A program made the position numbers and the translations under genes. The notes beneath the pieces are model-generated. The model was not told the DNA's origin. It made no database searches and saw nothing but the letters and a program-made list of their open reading frames with translations. From Marinihelvus sp036351115 (lineage in GTDB: Bacteria > Pseudomonadota > Gammaproteobacteria > Xanthomonadales > SZUA-36), in the NCBI GenBank assembly GCA_036351115.1, contig JAZBOL010000002.1, positions 1 through 22,352 of the forward strand: a stretch of 22,352 bases of DNA, written 5' to 3'. Of the stretch, positions 14,758-21,103 are shown one piece after another (positions within the stretch are counted from its first letter, which is position 1; every line of letters begins with the position of its first letter).

Positions 14758-16476
14758 CTAGCGAACGATCGCCCTGCCGGCGTCGGACCGGGGGTCGGAG
14801 CCGGCGCTGACGTCACCCGTCTCAAGGTTCCACAGCACGCCGTGCATGTTGCCCCATCGGCGTTCCCGCACCTCGACTTCGTGTCCTTTCGCTTCCAGGG
14901 CGGCGACTTCCTCGGCGGTGAACGCATCCGGCTCCGCCGAAATGCGGTCCGGCACGTACTGGTGGTGGAAGCGCGGCAGGCTCACCCAGTGCTCCGGATC
15001 GTTGCCTTCCATGAAGTCGAGGATGCCCAGCAGCACCATGGTGATGATGCGGCTGCCGCCGGGGGTGCCGAGGATGCCGATCTTGTCCTCGCCCTTGATG
15101 ATCGTGGGGGTCATGGAGCTCAGGGGGCGCTTGCGCGGCTCGATGGCGTTGGCCTTGAAGCCGATGAGGCCGAAGGCGTTGGGCTCCCCTTCCTTGGCGG
15201 AAAAGTCGTCCATCTCGTTGTTCAGCACAAAACCCGTCCCCGGCACCATGAAGCGGTTGCCGAAGGCCAGGTTCACGGTCAGGGTGGCGGCGACCATGTT
15301 GCCGTCCGCGTCCATGACGGAGAAATGGGTCGTGTCTTCGCTTTCCCAGGGCGCTTCGTTGCCGGGCAGCATGCTGCTCGGCGTCGCCCGCGCGGGGTTG
15401 ATACCGGCGCGCAGCCCCGCCGCGTAGTAGGGGCTGGTCAGCCGGTCCACGGGCACCTCGGCAAAATCCGGGTCGCCGAGGTAAATGGCGCGGTCCCGGT
15501 AGGCCCGGCGCATGGCCTCGACGATAAGGTGGGCGCGCTGGGCGCGGTCCATGGCTTCCAGGGGCCAGGGATCGAGGATGTTCAGCATCTGGGCGATGGC
15601 CACGCCCCCGGAGCTCGGCGGCGAGGCCGTGACCAGCTCGTAGCCCTTGTAGGTGGTCCGGATGGGCTCGCGCTCGACCACCTCGTAGGCCGCCATGTCC
15701 TCCAGGGTCCAGATGCCACCGGCTTCGCGCACCCCTTCCACCAGCTGGCGGGCGATGTCGCCTTCGTAAAACACCTCGGGCCCCTCGTTGCCGACCCGTT
15801 CGAGCACCACGGCCAGGTCCGGCAGCTTGATCACGTGCCCGATGGGCGGGATTTCCCCATCGACCAGGAAGGCCTCGGCGGCGGCGGGCCAGCGCTTCAG
15901 GTGCTGGGCGGTCCAGCCGAGCATGCTGTGGAATTTTTCGTACACGGGAAAGCCTTCCCGGGCAATGCGCACGGCAGGGGCCAGGCTCTCCGCCAGGGGC
16001 AGGCGGCCGTAGTTCTCGGCGATGTGTGCCAGGGCAGCGATTTCACCGGGGATGCCGGCGGCCAGGGGGCCGTTCACGGCCAGGTCCCGGTTCACGGTGC
16101 CGTCCTCGTTCAGGTACATGTCGCGGGAGGACGCCGCCGGGGCCTGCTCGCGCCCGTCGATCATGACCTCGAAACCGTCCTCGGCCCGGTGCAGCACCCA
16201 GAAGCCCCCGCCCCCGATGCCGGAGCTGGTCTGTTCCACCACCGCCAGGGCCGCGGACACGGCGATCGCCGCGTCGAAGGCGTTGCCGCCCTTCTCGAGC
16301 ACTTCGTGACCGGCTTCCGTGGCCAGGTAGTGGGCGCTGGCGATGGCCGCCTTGCCGGGACGCTCGGCGGCCGATGCAGCCACGGCCCCGGTCAGCAGCG
16401 CGACCGTGGTCAGCGCGAGGACGATGCCGCGCAATCCCCGGCCGGTCAGCACACGGTTCACCGGGCGGCCCTTCAT
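14758..16476 (-). CDS. ggt: Periplasmic gamma-glutamyltransferase
   Basis: This enzyme transfers or hydrolyses the gamma-glutamyl group of glutathione and related peptides after autocleaving into large and small subunits. The 572-residue precursor has a signal peptide (about 1-37, ending ASAAE). Substrate-binding R109 lies in IDGREQAP. The autocatalytic threonine is T382 in the DTTHFS block (381-386), where the small subunit starts. Other site features are NNEMDDF (419-425), PLSSM (451-455, oxyanion region) and GTPGGSR. Length is close to E. coli Ggt (580). The frame is open back to 16713 but that extension lies on top of the ferredoxin gene; ATG 16476 overlaps the ferredoxin stop by one base (TGATG), suggesting coupled translation. 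Hence coaD-fdx-ggt is probably one operon. Confidence 0.95.
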   Translation of the reverse strand: MKGRPVNRVLTGRGLRGIVLALTTVALLTGAVAASAAERPGKAAIASAHYLATEAGHEVLEKGGNAFDAAIAVSAALAVVEQTSSGIGGGGFWVLHRAEDGFEVMIDGREQAPAASSRDMYLNEDGTVNRDLAVNGPLAAGIPGEIAALAHIAENYGRLPLAESLAPAVRIAREGFPVYEKFHSMLGWTAQHLKRWPAAAEAFLVDGEIPPIGHVIKLPDLAVVLERVGNEGPEVFYEGDIARQLVEGVREAGGIWTLEDMAAYEVVEREPIRTTYKGYELVTASPPSSGGVAIAQMLNILDPWPLEAMDRAQRAHLIVEAMRRAYRDRAIYLGDPDFAEVPVDRLTSPYYAAGLRAGINPARATPSSMLPGNEAPWESEDTTHFSVMDADGNMVAATLTVNLAFGNRFMVPGTGFVLNNEMDDFSAKEGEPNAFGLIGFKANAIEPRKRPLSSMTPTIIKGEDKIGILGTPGGSRIITMVLLGILDFMEGNDPEHWVSLPRFHHQYVPDRISAEPDAFTAEEVAALEAKGHEVEVRERRWGNMHGVLWNLETGDVSAGSDPRSDAGRAIVR

Positions 16477-16736
16477 CAGGAAACGGCCGCCGCGGCGGTC
16501 AGTCGTCGATACTTTTCCCACAGTTGATCCTCGGTCTCTTCGTTGTCTTCGTCTTTCGGAATGCACTCCACCGGGCACACCTCGACGCATTGCGGCTCGT
16601 CGTGGTGCCCGACGCACTCGGTGCACAGGTTCGGGTCGATCTCGTAAATCTCGACGCCCTGGTAGATGGCCTCGTTCGGGCACACGGGCTCGCAGACGTC
16701 GCAGTTGATGCATTCCTCGGTGATCTTGAGCGACAT
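16476..16736 (-). CDS. YfhL-like 2[4Fe-4S] ferredoxin (Alvin type)
   Basis: This 86-residue electron carrier has two cluster-binding sets. The first is C9-x2-C12-x2-C15-x3-C19; the second is C38-x2-C41-x8-C50-x3-C54, with an eight-residue spacer instead of two, plus C58. The long spacer and the helical acidic C-terminal extension (about 60-80) are hallmarks of the Allochromatium vinosum/YfhL class of low-potential ferredoxins. YfhL has been linked to tRNA hydroxylation and other radical reactions in E. coli; that role is not shown here. It starts one base after the coaD stop and its own stop overlaps the ggt start, placing it in the middle of an apparent operon. Confidence 0.93.
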   Translation of the reverse strand: MSLKITEECINCDVCEPVCPNEAIYQGVEIYEIDPNLCTECVGHHDEPQCVEVCPVECIPKDEDNEETEDQLWEKYRRLTAAAAVS

Positions 16737-16737
16737 G

Positions 16738-17229
16738 TCAGTCCCCGAATTTTTCCCGGAGGGCGTCGCTCACGGTCTCGCTCACGAAACTCGTCACGTC
16801 GCCGCCCAGGCGGGCGATTTCCTTCACCAGCGTGGAGGAGATGAAGCTGTAATTCTCGTCCGGCGTGAGAAACATGGTCTCGATCTCCGGGTGCAGGTGT
16901 CGATTCATGCTGGCGAGCTGAAACTCGTACTCGAAGTCGGACACGGCGCGCAGTCCGCGCACCAGCACATTGGCCCCCATCTCCGTGGCGAACTCGATGA
17001 GCAGGCTGTCGAAACCCACCACCTGCACGTTGTCGAGGCCCTGGAGCACGCCCTCGGTCATCTCGATGCGTCGCTGCAGGCTGAACAGGGGCTGCTTGTG
17101 CGGACTCTCGGCGATGGCCACGATGACGGTGTCGAACACGCGCGCGGCGCGCACGACGAGGTCCGTGTGACCGTGGGTCACCGGGTCGAAGGTGCCGGGA
17201 TAGATGGCGGTGTTCTGGGGCACGGTCAC
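16738..17229 (-). CDS. coaD: Phosphopantetheine adenylyltransferase
   Basis: CoaD makes dephospho-CoA from 4'-phosphopantetheine and ATP, the penultimate step of CoA synthesis in the cytosol. The 163-residue product has the nucleotidyltransferase signature YPGTFDPVTHGH (10-21, containing the TxGH-type THGH), the substrate-binding block RGLRAVSDFEYE (93-104) and the C-terminal FISSTLVKEIA motif. Length matches E. coli CoaD (159). It is followed at one base by the ferredoxin gene and preceded by rsmD in the same direction after a 55-base gap that has its own candidate promoter. Confidence 0.97.
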   Translation of the reverse strand: MTVPQNTAIYPGTFDPVTHGHTDLVVRAARVFDTVIVAIAESPHKQPLFSLQRRIEMTEGVLQGLDNVQVVGFDSLLIEFATEMGANVLVRGLRAVSDFEYEFQLASMNRHLHPEIETMFLTPDENYSFISSTLVKEIARLGGDVTSFVSETVSDALREKFGD

Positions 17230-17254
17230 GGGCTCATGCGCTGCAAGGGCGCGT

Positions 17255-17260
17255 ATTTTA
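17255..17260 (-). promoter_or_regulatory. Candidate -10 box for coaD-fdx-ggt
   Basis: TAAAAT on the minus strand stands out in this GC-rich DNA, 25 bases before the coaD start. Transcription would begin near 17248. No good -35 exists at 16-18 bases; a perfect TTGACA overlapping the rsmD stop is 22 bases away, probably too far. The box lies between 6-base inverted arms (CGCTGC and GCAGCG). Confidence 0.35.
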
Positions 17261-17284
17261 GCGCAGCGGCGTCAGGAAAGCGTG

Positions 17285-17911
17285 TCAAGCACGCCGGAAC
17301 AGGCGCATGCGCACCTCGCCCAGCACCTTTTCCTTGGCCAGTTCGAAGGGCGGCTGCATGACCAGCTCGGGCAGCTGTGCGGCGGTCTCGACGTACACCA
17401 GGCCACCGGGCGCCACGGCGCCACCCTGCTGCAGCTTGCCCAGGGTCTGGACGGCCAGTCCGCTGTCGAAGGGCGGATCGATGAACACGATGTCCAGGCT
17501 GCCTGGCGCCTGTCCGGCCAGCCAGTCCAGGGCGTTGGCGCGGTGTACGGCGACCTGTTCCGCCCGGAGCGCGCTGCGGGACTCCACGAGGGCGCTCACG
17601 GCCAGGGGTGCGATCTCCACCAGGTCGACGTGGGCCGCACCGCGGCTGGCGGCCTCGAAACCCAGGGCGCCGCTGCCGGCGAAAAGATCCGCACAGCGCG
17701 CGCCGGGGAGCTGCGGCTGCAGCCAGTTGAACAGGGTTTCGCGACCCCGGTCACCGGACGGGCGCAGGCCCGGCAGGTCGGGCACGTCCAGCTTTCGGCC
17801 GCGCCACGCACCGGCGATGATGCGCACCTGGCCGGCGCCTTTGCCCGGCGCCCGCCCGCGCCCGGAACGACTCCGGCCGCTGCGGCCGCTCACTGGCTTT
17901 CCTCCGGTCAT
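17285..17911 (-). CDS. rsmD: 16S rRNA (guanine966-N2)-methyltransferase
   Basis: RsmD methylates G966 of 16S rRNA in the assembled 30S particle. The 208-residue protein has the usual N-terminal RIIAGAWRGRKL block (30-41), the SAM-binding motif DLFAGSGALG (75-84), the acidic end of strand 2 (DLVEI, 96-100) and the catalytic DPPF (145-148). The first 28 residues are Gly/Arg/Ser-rich and look like a disordered RNA-binding tail, longer than in E. coli. A candidate -10 box lies exactly six bases upstream of the ATG. The rsmD-ftsY divergent pair is a classic gammaproteobacterial arrangement. Confidence 0.95.
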   Translation of the reverse strand: MTGGKPVSGRSGRSRSGRGRAPGKGAGQVRIIAGAWRGRKLDVPDLPGLRPSGDRGRETLFNWLQPQLPGARCADLFAGSGALGFEAASRGAAHVDLVEIAPLAVSALVESRSALRAEQVAVHRANALDWLAGQAPGSLDIVFIDPPFDSGLAVQTLGKLQQGGAVAPGGLVYVETAAQLPELVMQPPFELAKEKVLGEVRMRLFRRA

Positions 17912-17917
17912 GGCTCC

Positions 17918-17923
17918 AGCTTA
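17918..17923 (-). promoter_or_regulatory. Possible -10 box (TAAGCT) for a leaderless rsmD mRNA
   Basis: On the minus strand TAAGCT is followed by GGAGCC and then the rsmD ATG. The predicted transcription start coincides with the start codon. The GGAG in the spacer is too close to the ATG to be a normal Shine-Dalgarno sequence. Confidence 0.35.
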
Positions 17924-17958
17924 GTCGTTGCAAGGATGAAACCGAACCCCCACCTGAG

Positions 17959-17964
17959 CATAAT
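17959..17964 (+). promoter_or_regulatory. Candidate -10 box (CATAAT) for ftsY-mutY-yggX
   Basis: CATAAT matches the -10 consensus at five of six positions. Transcription would begin near 17971, giving a leader of about 77 bases before ATG 18048. The -35 position at 17-base spacing (17936-17941) is poor and would overlap the -35 area of the divergent rsmD promoter. Confidence 0.4.
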
Positions 17965-18047
17965 GACGCGTGGGCCGAACCGTGCGTCAACGACCCGGTC
18001 CGCCAGAGACGCGGGACCGCCATCCCCGAGCAACGACGCCCAGAATC

Positions 18048-19052
18048 ATGTTTCGCATTTTCCGCAAAAAGAAGGACCAGCCCGGACAGGCGCCGGGGCA
18101 GCTCCAGGAGGAGCAGCTCAGGCCCGTCGAACAGGCCGGCGAGGAAGCCCTCGACCAGCGCCTGGAGGACTCGCGCCGCCAGTTCGGCCAGCAGCTCAAA
18201 ACCCTGCTGGCGAGCCACGACTCGCTCAGCGAAGACCTCTTCGACGACCTGGAGATGGCCCTGCTCACGGCGGACGTGGGCGTGAATGCCACGATGCGGA
18301 TTCTTGACGCGCTGCGGGCGGCGGTGAAGAACGGCGTGATCACCGCCCCGACGCAGGTGCTGCCCGCGGTGCAGGCCGAGCTCTTCGAAATCATCGAGCC
18401 CTGCGAGCAGTTCCTCGCCGTGGACGGGACGAAGAAGCCCTTCGTCATCCTCATGGTCGGGGTGAACGGCGCGGGCAAGACCACCACCATCGGCAAGCTC
18501 GCCCGGCGCTTCAGGGACGACGGCCTCAGCGTCATGCTGGCCGCCGGCGACACCTTCCGCGCCGCCGCCGTGGAGCAGCTCCAGAGCTGGGGTGAGCGCA
18601 ACGACGTGCCCGTGGTGGCCCAGGCCACCGGCGCCGATTCCGCGGCGGTGATCTTCGATGCGCTCCAGAGCGCGAAGGCGAGAGGCGCGGACGTCCTGAT
18701 CGCCGACACTGCCGGCCGCCTGCACACCCAGGGCAACCTCATGGAAGAGCTCAGGAAGATCCACCGGGTCATGGGCCGGGTCGATCCGGAAGCGCCCCAC
18801 GAGGTCATGCTGGTGGTGGACGCGGGCAACGGGCAGAACGCCCTCAACCAGGCCAGGCAGTTCAACGAGGCCGTGCCCCTGAGCGGCATCACGGTCACCA
18901 AGCTCGACGGCACGGCGCGCGGCGGCGTGCTCTTCGCCATCGCCGAGGCGCTGCAGCTGCCGATCCGCTTTATCGGCGTGGGCGAATCGGCCACCAACCT
19001 GCGTCCCTTCGACGCGGGCAGCTTCATCAACGCGATCCTGCCCATCGAGTGA
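18048..19052 (+). CDS. ftsY: Signal recognition particle receptor FtsY
   Basis: FtsY is the SRP-receptor GTPase that docks ribosome-nascent-chain complexes at the inner membrane. The 334-residue product contains the helical N domain (about 40-125) and the G domain: P-loop GVNGAGKTTT (138-147), DTFRAAA (168-174), DTAGR (220-224), TKLDG (284-288) and GVGE (310-313), ending with the FDAGSFINAIL helix. The N-terminal acidic A domain is very short (about 35 residues against nearly 200 in E. coli) but keeps the basic membrane-contact start MFRIFRKKK. The frame is open from 17970; ATG 18048 is chosen because it yields this amphipathic start. Its stop overlaps mutY by four bases. Confidence 0.96.
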   Translation: MFRIFRKKKDQPGQAPGQLQEEQLRPVEQAGEEALDQRLEDSRRQFGQQLKTLLASHDSLSEDLFDDLEMALLTADVGVNATMRILDALRAAVKNGVITAPTQVLPAVQAELFEIIEPCEQFLAVDGTKKPFVILMVGVNGAGKTTTIGKLARRFRDDGLSVMLAAGDTFRAAAVEQLQSWGERNDVPVVAQATGADSAAVIFDALQSAKARGADVLIADTAGRLHTQGNLMEELRKIHRVMGRVDPEAPHEVMLVVDAGNGQNALNQARQFNEAVPLSGITVTKLDGTARGGVLFAIAEALQLPIRFIGVGESATNLRPFDAGSFINAILPIE

Positions 19053-20128
19053 GCGCACCGCGAGTGAGCCAGGCCACCGGGCGCCGGACCCGCGGGAGCG
19101 AGGCCGGCCCGCCCGCCTTCGCCGACCGACTTCTCGCCTGGTGGTCGACCCACGGCCGCCACGACCTGCCCTGGCAGCACCCACGCACGCCCTACCGGGT
19201 CTGGGTCAGCGAGATCATGCTGCAGCAGACCCAGGTGGCCACGGTCATTCCCTACTTCGAGCGCTGGATGGCGCGTTTCCCCGACCTGGCGACGCTGGCC
19301 CGGGCCGACGAGGACGAGGTGCTGGCGCACTGGGCCGGCCTCGGCTATTACGCCCGCGCCCGCAACCTGCACCGCTGCGCCCGCGCGCTCGTCGAGGAAC
19401 ACGGCGGCGAGTTTCCGGCCGACCCGGGCGCCCTGTCCGCCCTGCCGGGAATCGGTGAGAGCACGGCGAACGCCATCGTCTCGCAGGCCTTCGACACGCC
19501 CCTGCCGATCCTCGACGGTAACGCCAAGCGCGTGCTGGCGCGGCACGCGGCCATCGAGGGCTGGCCGGGCCGCAGCGCGGTGCTGCGTGCGCTCTGGACC
19601 GCCGCCGACGACCGGGTTCCCGGACGCCGCGGCGCCGATTACACCCAGGCGATCATGGATCTCGGCGCCACGATCTGCACGCGGACAAAGCCCGCCTGCG
19701 CCCTGTGTCCCGTGCAGCAAGACTGCGCCGGCCGTCGCGCCGGGCTGCTGGACGTGCTGCCGGGCAAGGCGCCGAAAAAGTCCGTGCCGACGGTCGAACG
19801 GTTCATGCTGCTGTGGCGGGACGGCGAGGGCCGGCTGCTCCTCGAGCGACGCCCCGACTCCGGGATCTGGGGCGGCCTCTGGTGCCTGCCGGAAGCCGAG
19901 GGCAGCTCGGTGTTCGCGGAGCGCTTTGGCCTGGACCCGGCCGACTTCGACTACCAGGCGCCCGTGGAACATCGCCTGACCCACCGGCACCTGTTGATCA
20001 CGCCGGTCGCGGTATCCTCGCACCTGGCGCGACAGACAGGCGAAGAGCGCCTGGCGTGGTTCGCCCGCGAGGCCTGGGGCGGCCTCGGCGTCCCGAAACC
20101 CGTGCGCACGATCCTCGACGCGCTGTGA
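19049..20128 (+). CDS. mutY: Adenine DNA glycosylase MutY
   Basis: MutY removes adenine mispaired with 8-oxoguanine. The 359-residue protein has the catalytic E55 in SEIMLQQTQVAT, the helix-hairpin-helix LPGIGESTA (132-140), catalytic D156 in ILDGNAKR and the [4Fe-4S] loop C210-x6-C217-x2-C220-x5-C226. The C-terminal NUDIX-like 8-oxoG recognition domain (about 240-355) includes WGGLWCLPE. Start GTG 19049 overlaps the ftsY stop as GTGA; an in-frame GTG at 19064 is equally possible because the first 20 residues are not conserved in character. The mutY-yggX order that follows is well known in gammaproteobacteria and fits protection against oxidative damage. Confidence 0.96.
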   Translation: MSAPRVSQATGRRTRGSEAGPPAFADRLLAWWSTHGRHDLPWQHPRTPYRVWVSEIMLQQTQVATVIPYFERWMARFPDLATLARADEDEVLAHWAGLGYYARARNLHRCARALVEEHGGEFPADPGALSALPGIGESTANAIVSQAFDTPLPILDGNAKRVLARHAAIEGWPGRSAVLRALWTAADDRVPGRRGADYTQAIMDLGATICTRTKPACALCPVQQDCAGRRAGLLDVLPGKAPKKSVPTVERFMLLWRDGEGRLLLERRPDSGIWGGLWCLPEAEGSSVFAERFGLDPADFDYQAPVEHRLTHRHLLITPVAVSSHLARQTGEERLAWFAREAWGGLGVPKPVRTILDAL

Positions 20129-20153
20129 TGAGCCAACCGAAACGGAGACCGAC

Positions 20154-20435
20154 ATGACCCGCACCGTTCACTGCCAGATGATGGACAAGGAAGGCGCCGG
20201 CCTGGAGTTCCAGCCCTACCCCGGCGACCTGGGCAAGCGCATCTATGACAACATTTGCGCCGAGGGCTGGCAGCGCTGGCTCGCGCACCAGACCATGCTC
20301 ATCAACGAAAACCGCCTGAGCCCGATCAATCCGGAACACCGCAAGTTTCTCGAGGGCGAAATGGAAAAATTCTTCTTTGGCGATGGTTCCGAGGCGCCGG
20401 AAGGCTACGTGCCGCCGGAGGAACGCGACGACTGA
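20154..20435 (+). CDS. yggX: Probable Fe(2+)-trafficking protein YggX
   Basis: This 93-residue cytosolic protein belongs to the YggX family, associated with oxidation resistance of Fe-S clusters and labile iron. It has the conserved N-terminal cysteine in TVHCQM (C7), then GLEFQPYPGDLGKRIY (16-31) and WQRWLAHQTMLINENRL (39-55), all family hallmarks. GGAGA (20144-20148) six bases before the ATG is a clear ribosome binding site. It follows mutY by 25 bases and probably shares its transcript. The C-terminal GYVPPEE tail is also typical. Confidence 0.96.
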   Translation: MTRTVHCQMMDKEGAGLEFQPYPGDLGKRIYDNICAEGWQRWLAHQTMLINENRLSPINPEHRKFLEGEMEKFFFGDGSEAPEGYVPPEERDD

Positions 20436-20449
20436 CCGCACCGCAAGGC

Positions 20450-20464
20450 CAGGGCGAAGCCCTG
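20450..20464. terminator. Small hairpin after yggX, no T-tract
   Basis: CAGGGC-GAA-GCCCTG is a perfect six-pair stem with a three-base loop, 15 bases after the yggX stop. It lacks a following T-run, so it could be a weak terminator, an RNA-stabilising hairpin or chance. Confidence 0.3.
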
Positions 20465-20481
20465 CGCACCGGCTCCTGGAC

Positions 20482-20487
20482 TATGCT
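20482..20487 (+). promoter_or_regulatory. Candidate -10 box for the DUF4287 gene
   Basis: TATGCT lies in the 79-base gap after yggX. Transcription would begin near 20494, about 21 bases before ATG 20515. No -35 match is visible at normal spacing. Confidence 0.3.
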
Positions 20488-20514
20488 GGAAGCAGATCAT
20501 CGCCGAAGAGTCGC

Positions 20515-21078
20515 ATGAGTTCCGCAGAAGCCATGGCCGCCAGGATGGAGGCCAACATCGCCGAAAATACGGGGAAGACCGTGGAGGAATGGGTCGCCAC
20601 GGTGAAAGCCACCGGCCTGGAAAAGCATGGCCAGATCGTCAAGATGCTCAAGACCGATCACGGCTTCACCCACGGCTACGCCAACCTCGTCGCCCACCGC
20701 ACCCTGCAGTCCAGCCACGTCGAGGCCAGCGACGACGACCTCGTCGCGGCCCAGTACGACGGCCCCAAGGCCGATCTGAAGCCGGTTTACGAGGCGATCA
20801 TGAATCGTGTCCGGGCCTTCGGCGACGGCCTGGAGGTCGCGCCAAAGAAGGCCTACATCAGCCTGCGCCACAAAAAGCAGTTCGCGCTCGTACAACCCTC
20901 CACCCGCACCCGGGTGGACGTGGGCATCAACCTGAAAGACCGGGAGCCGGAAGGCCGCCTGGAAGCGTCCGGCAGCTTCAACGCCATGGTGTCCCACCGC
21001 GTGCGCCTGGGTTCGGTGGAGGAGGTCGACGACGAACTCGAGGGCTGGCTTCGCGAAGCCTTCGACGCCGCGGGCTGA
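20515..21078 (+). CDS. DUF4287/DUF5655 domain protein
   Basis: This 187-residue protein of unknown function appears to have two parts. Residues about 1-65 fit DUF4287, with MxANIAENTGKTVEEW and a DHGFTHGYANLVAH block (48-61). Residues about 85-185 fit DUF5655, with YISLRHKKQFALVQPSTRTRVDVGINL-like sequence spread over 114-140. The C-terminal fold resembles small transport- or nucleic-acid-associated domains, but no catalytic set is evident. The frame is open from 20377; ATG 20515 begins the recognisable N terminus, and M7 (20533) is an alternative. Whether it is read with yggX or from its own promoter is unclear. It converges on the glutamate-synthase-like gene with a 25-base gap. Confidence 0.8.
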   Translation: MSSAEAMAARMEANIAENTGKTVEEWVATVKATGLEKHGQIVKMLKTDHGFTHGYANLVAHRTLQSSHVEASDDDLVAAQYDGPKADLKPVYEAIMNRVRAFGDGLEVAPKKAYISLRHKKQFALVQPSTRTRVDVGINLKDREPEGRLEASGSFNAMVSHRVRLGSVEEVDDELEGWLREAFDAAG

Positions 21079-21103
21079 CGCCCTGCCGAGACGGGTGGGC
21101 GCC

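Noticed and set aside
14842..16527. 561-codon + strand frame across ggt
   Set aside because: His/Gly/Val-rich shadow of the ggt coding strand with no motif.
16477..16713. N-terminal extension of ggt through the ferredoxin gene
   Set aside because: It is an out-of-frame reading of the ferredoxin; the ggt signal peptide starts at 16476.
17261..17289. Perfect TTGACA on the minus strand as the coaD -35 box
   Set aside because: It is 22 bases from the TAAAAT box, beyond normal sigma70 spacing, and overlaps the rsmD stop codon.
17204..18307. 367-codon + strand frame over rsmD and the ftsY start
   Set aside because: It runs antisense to rsmD and out of frame with ftsY, with no domain.
17987..20164. 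725-codon open frame antisense to ftsY and mutY
   Set aside because: It is Ser/Arg-rich low-information translation opposite two highly conserved genes; GC bias explains the missing stops.
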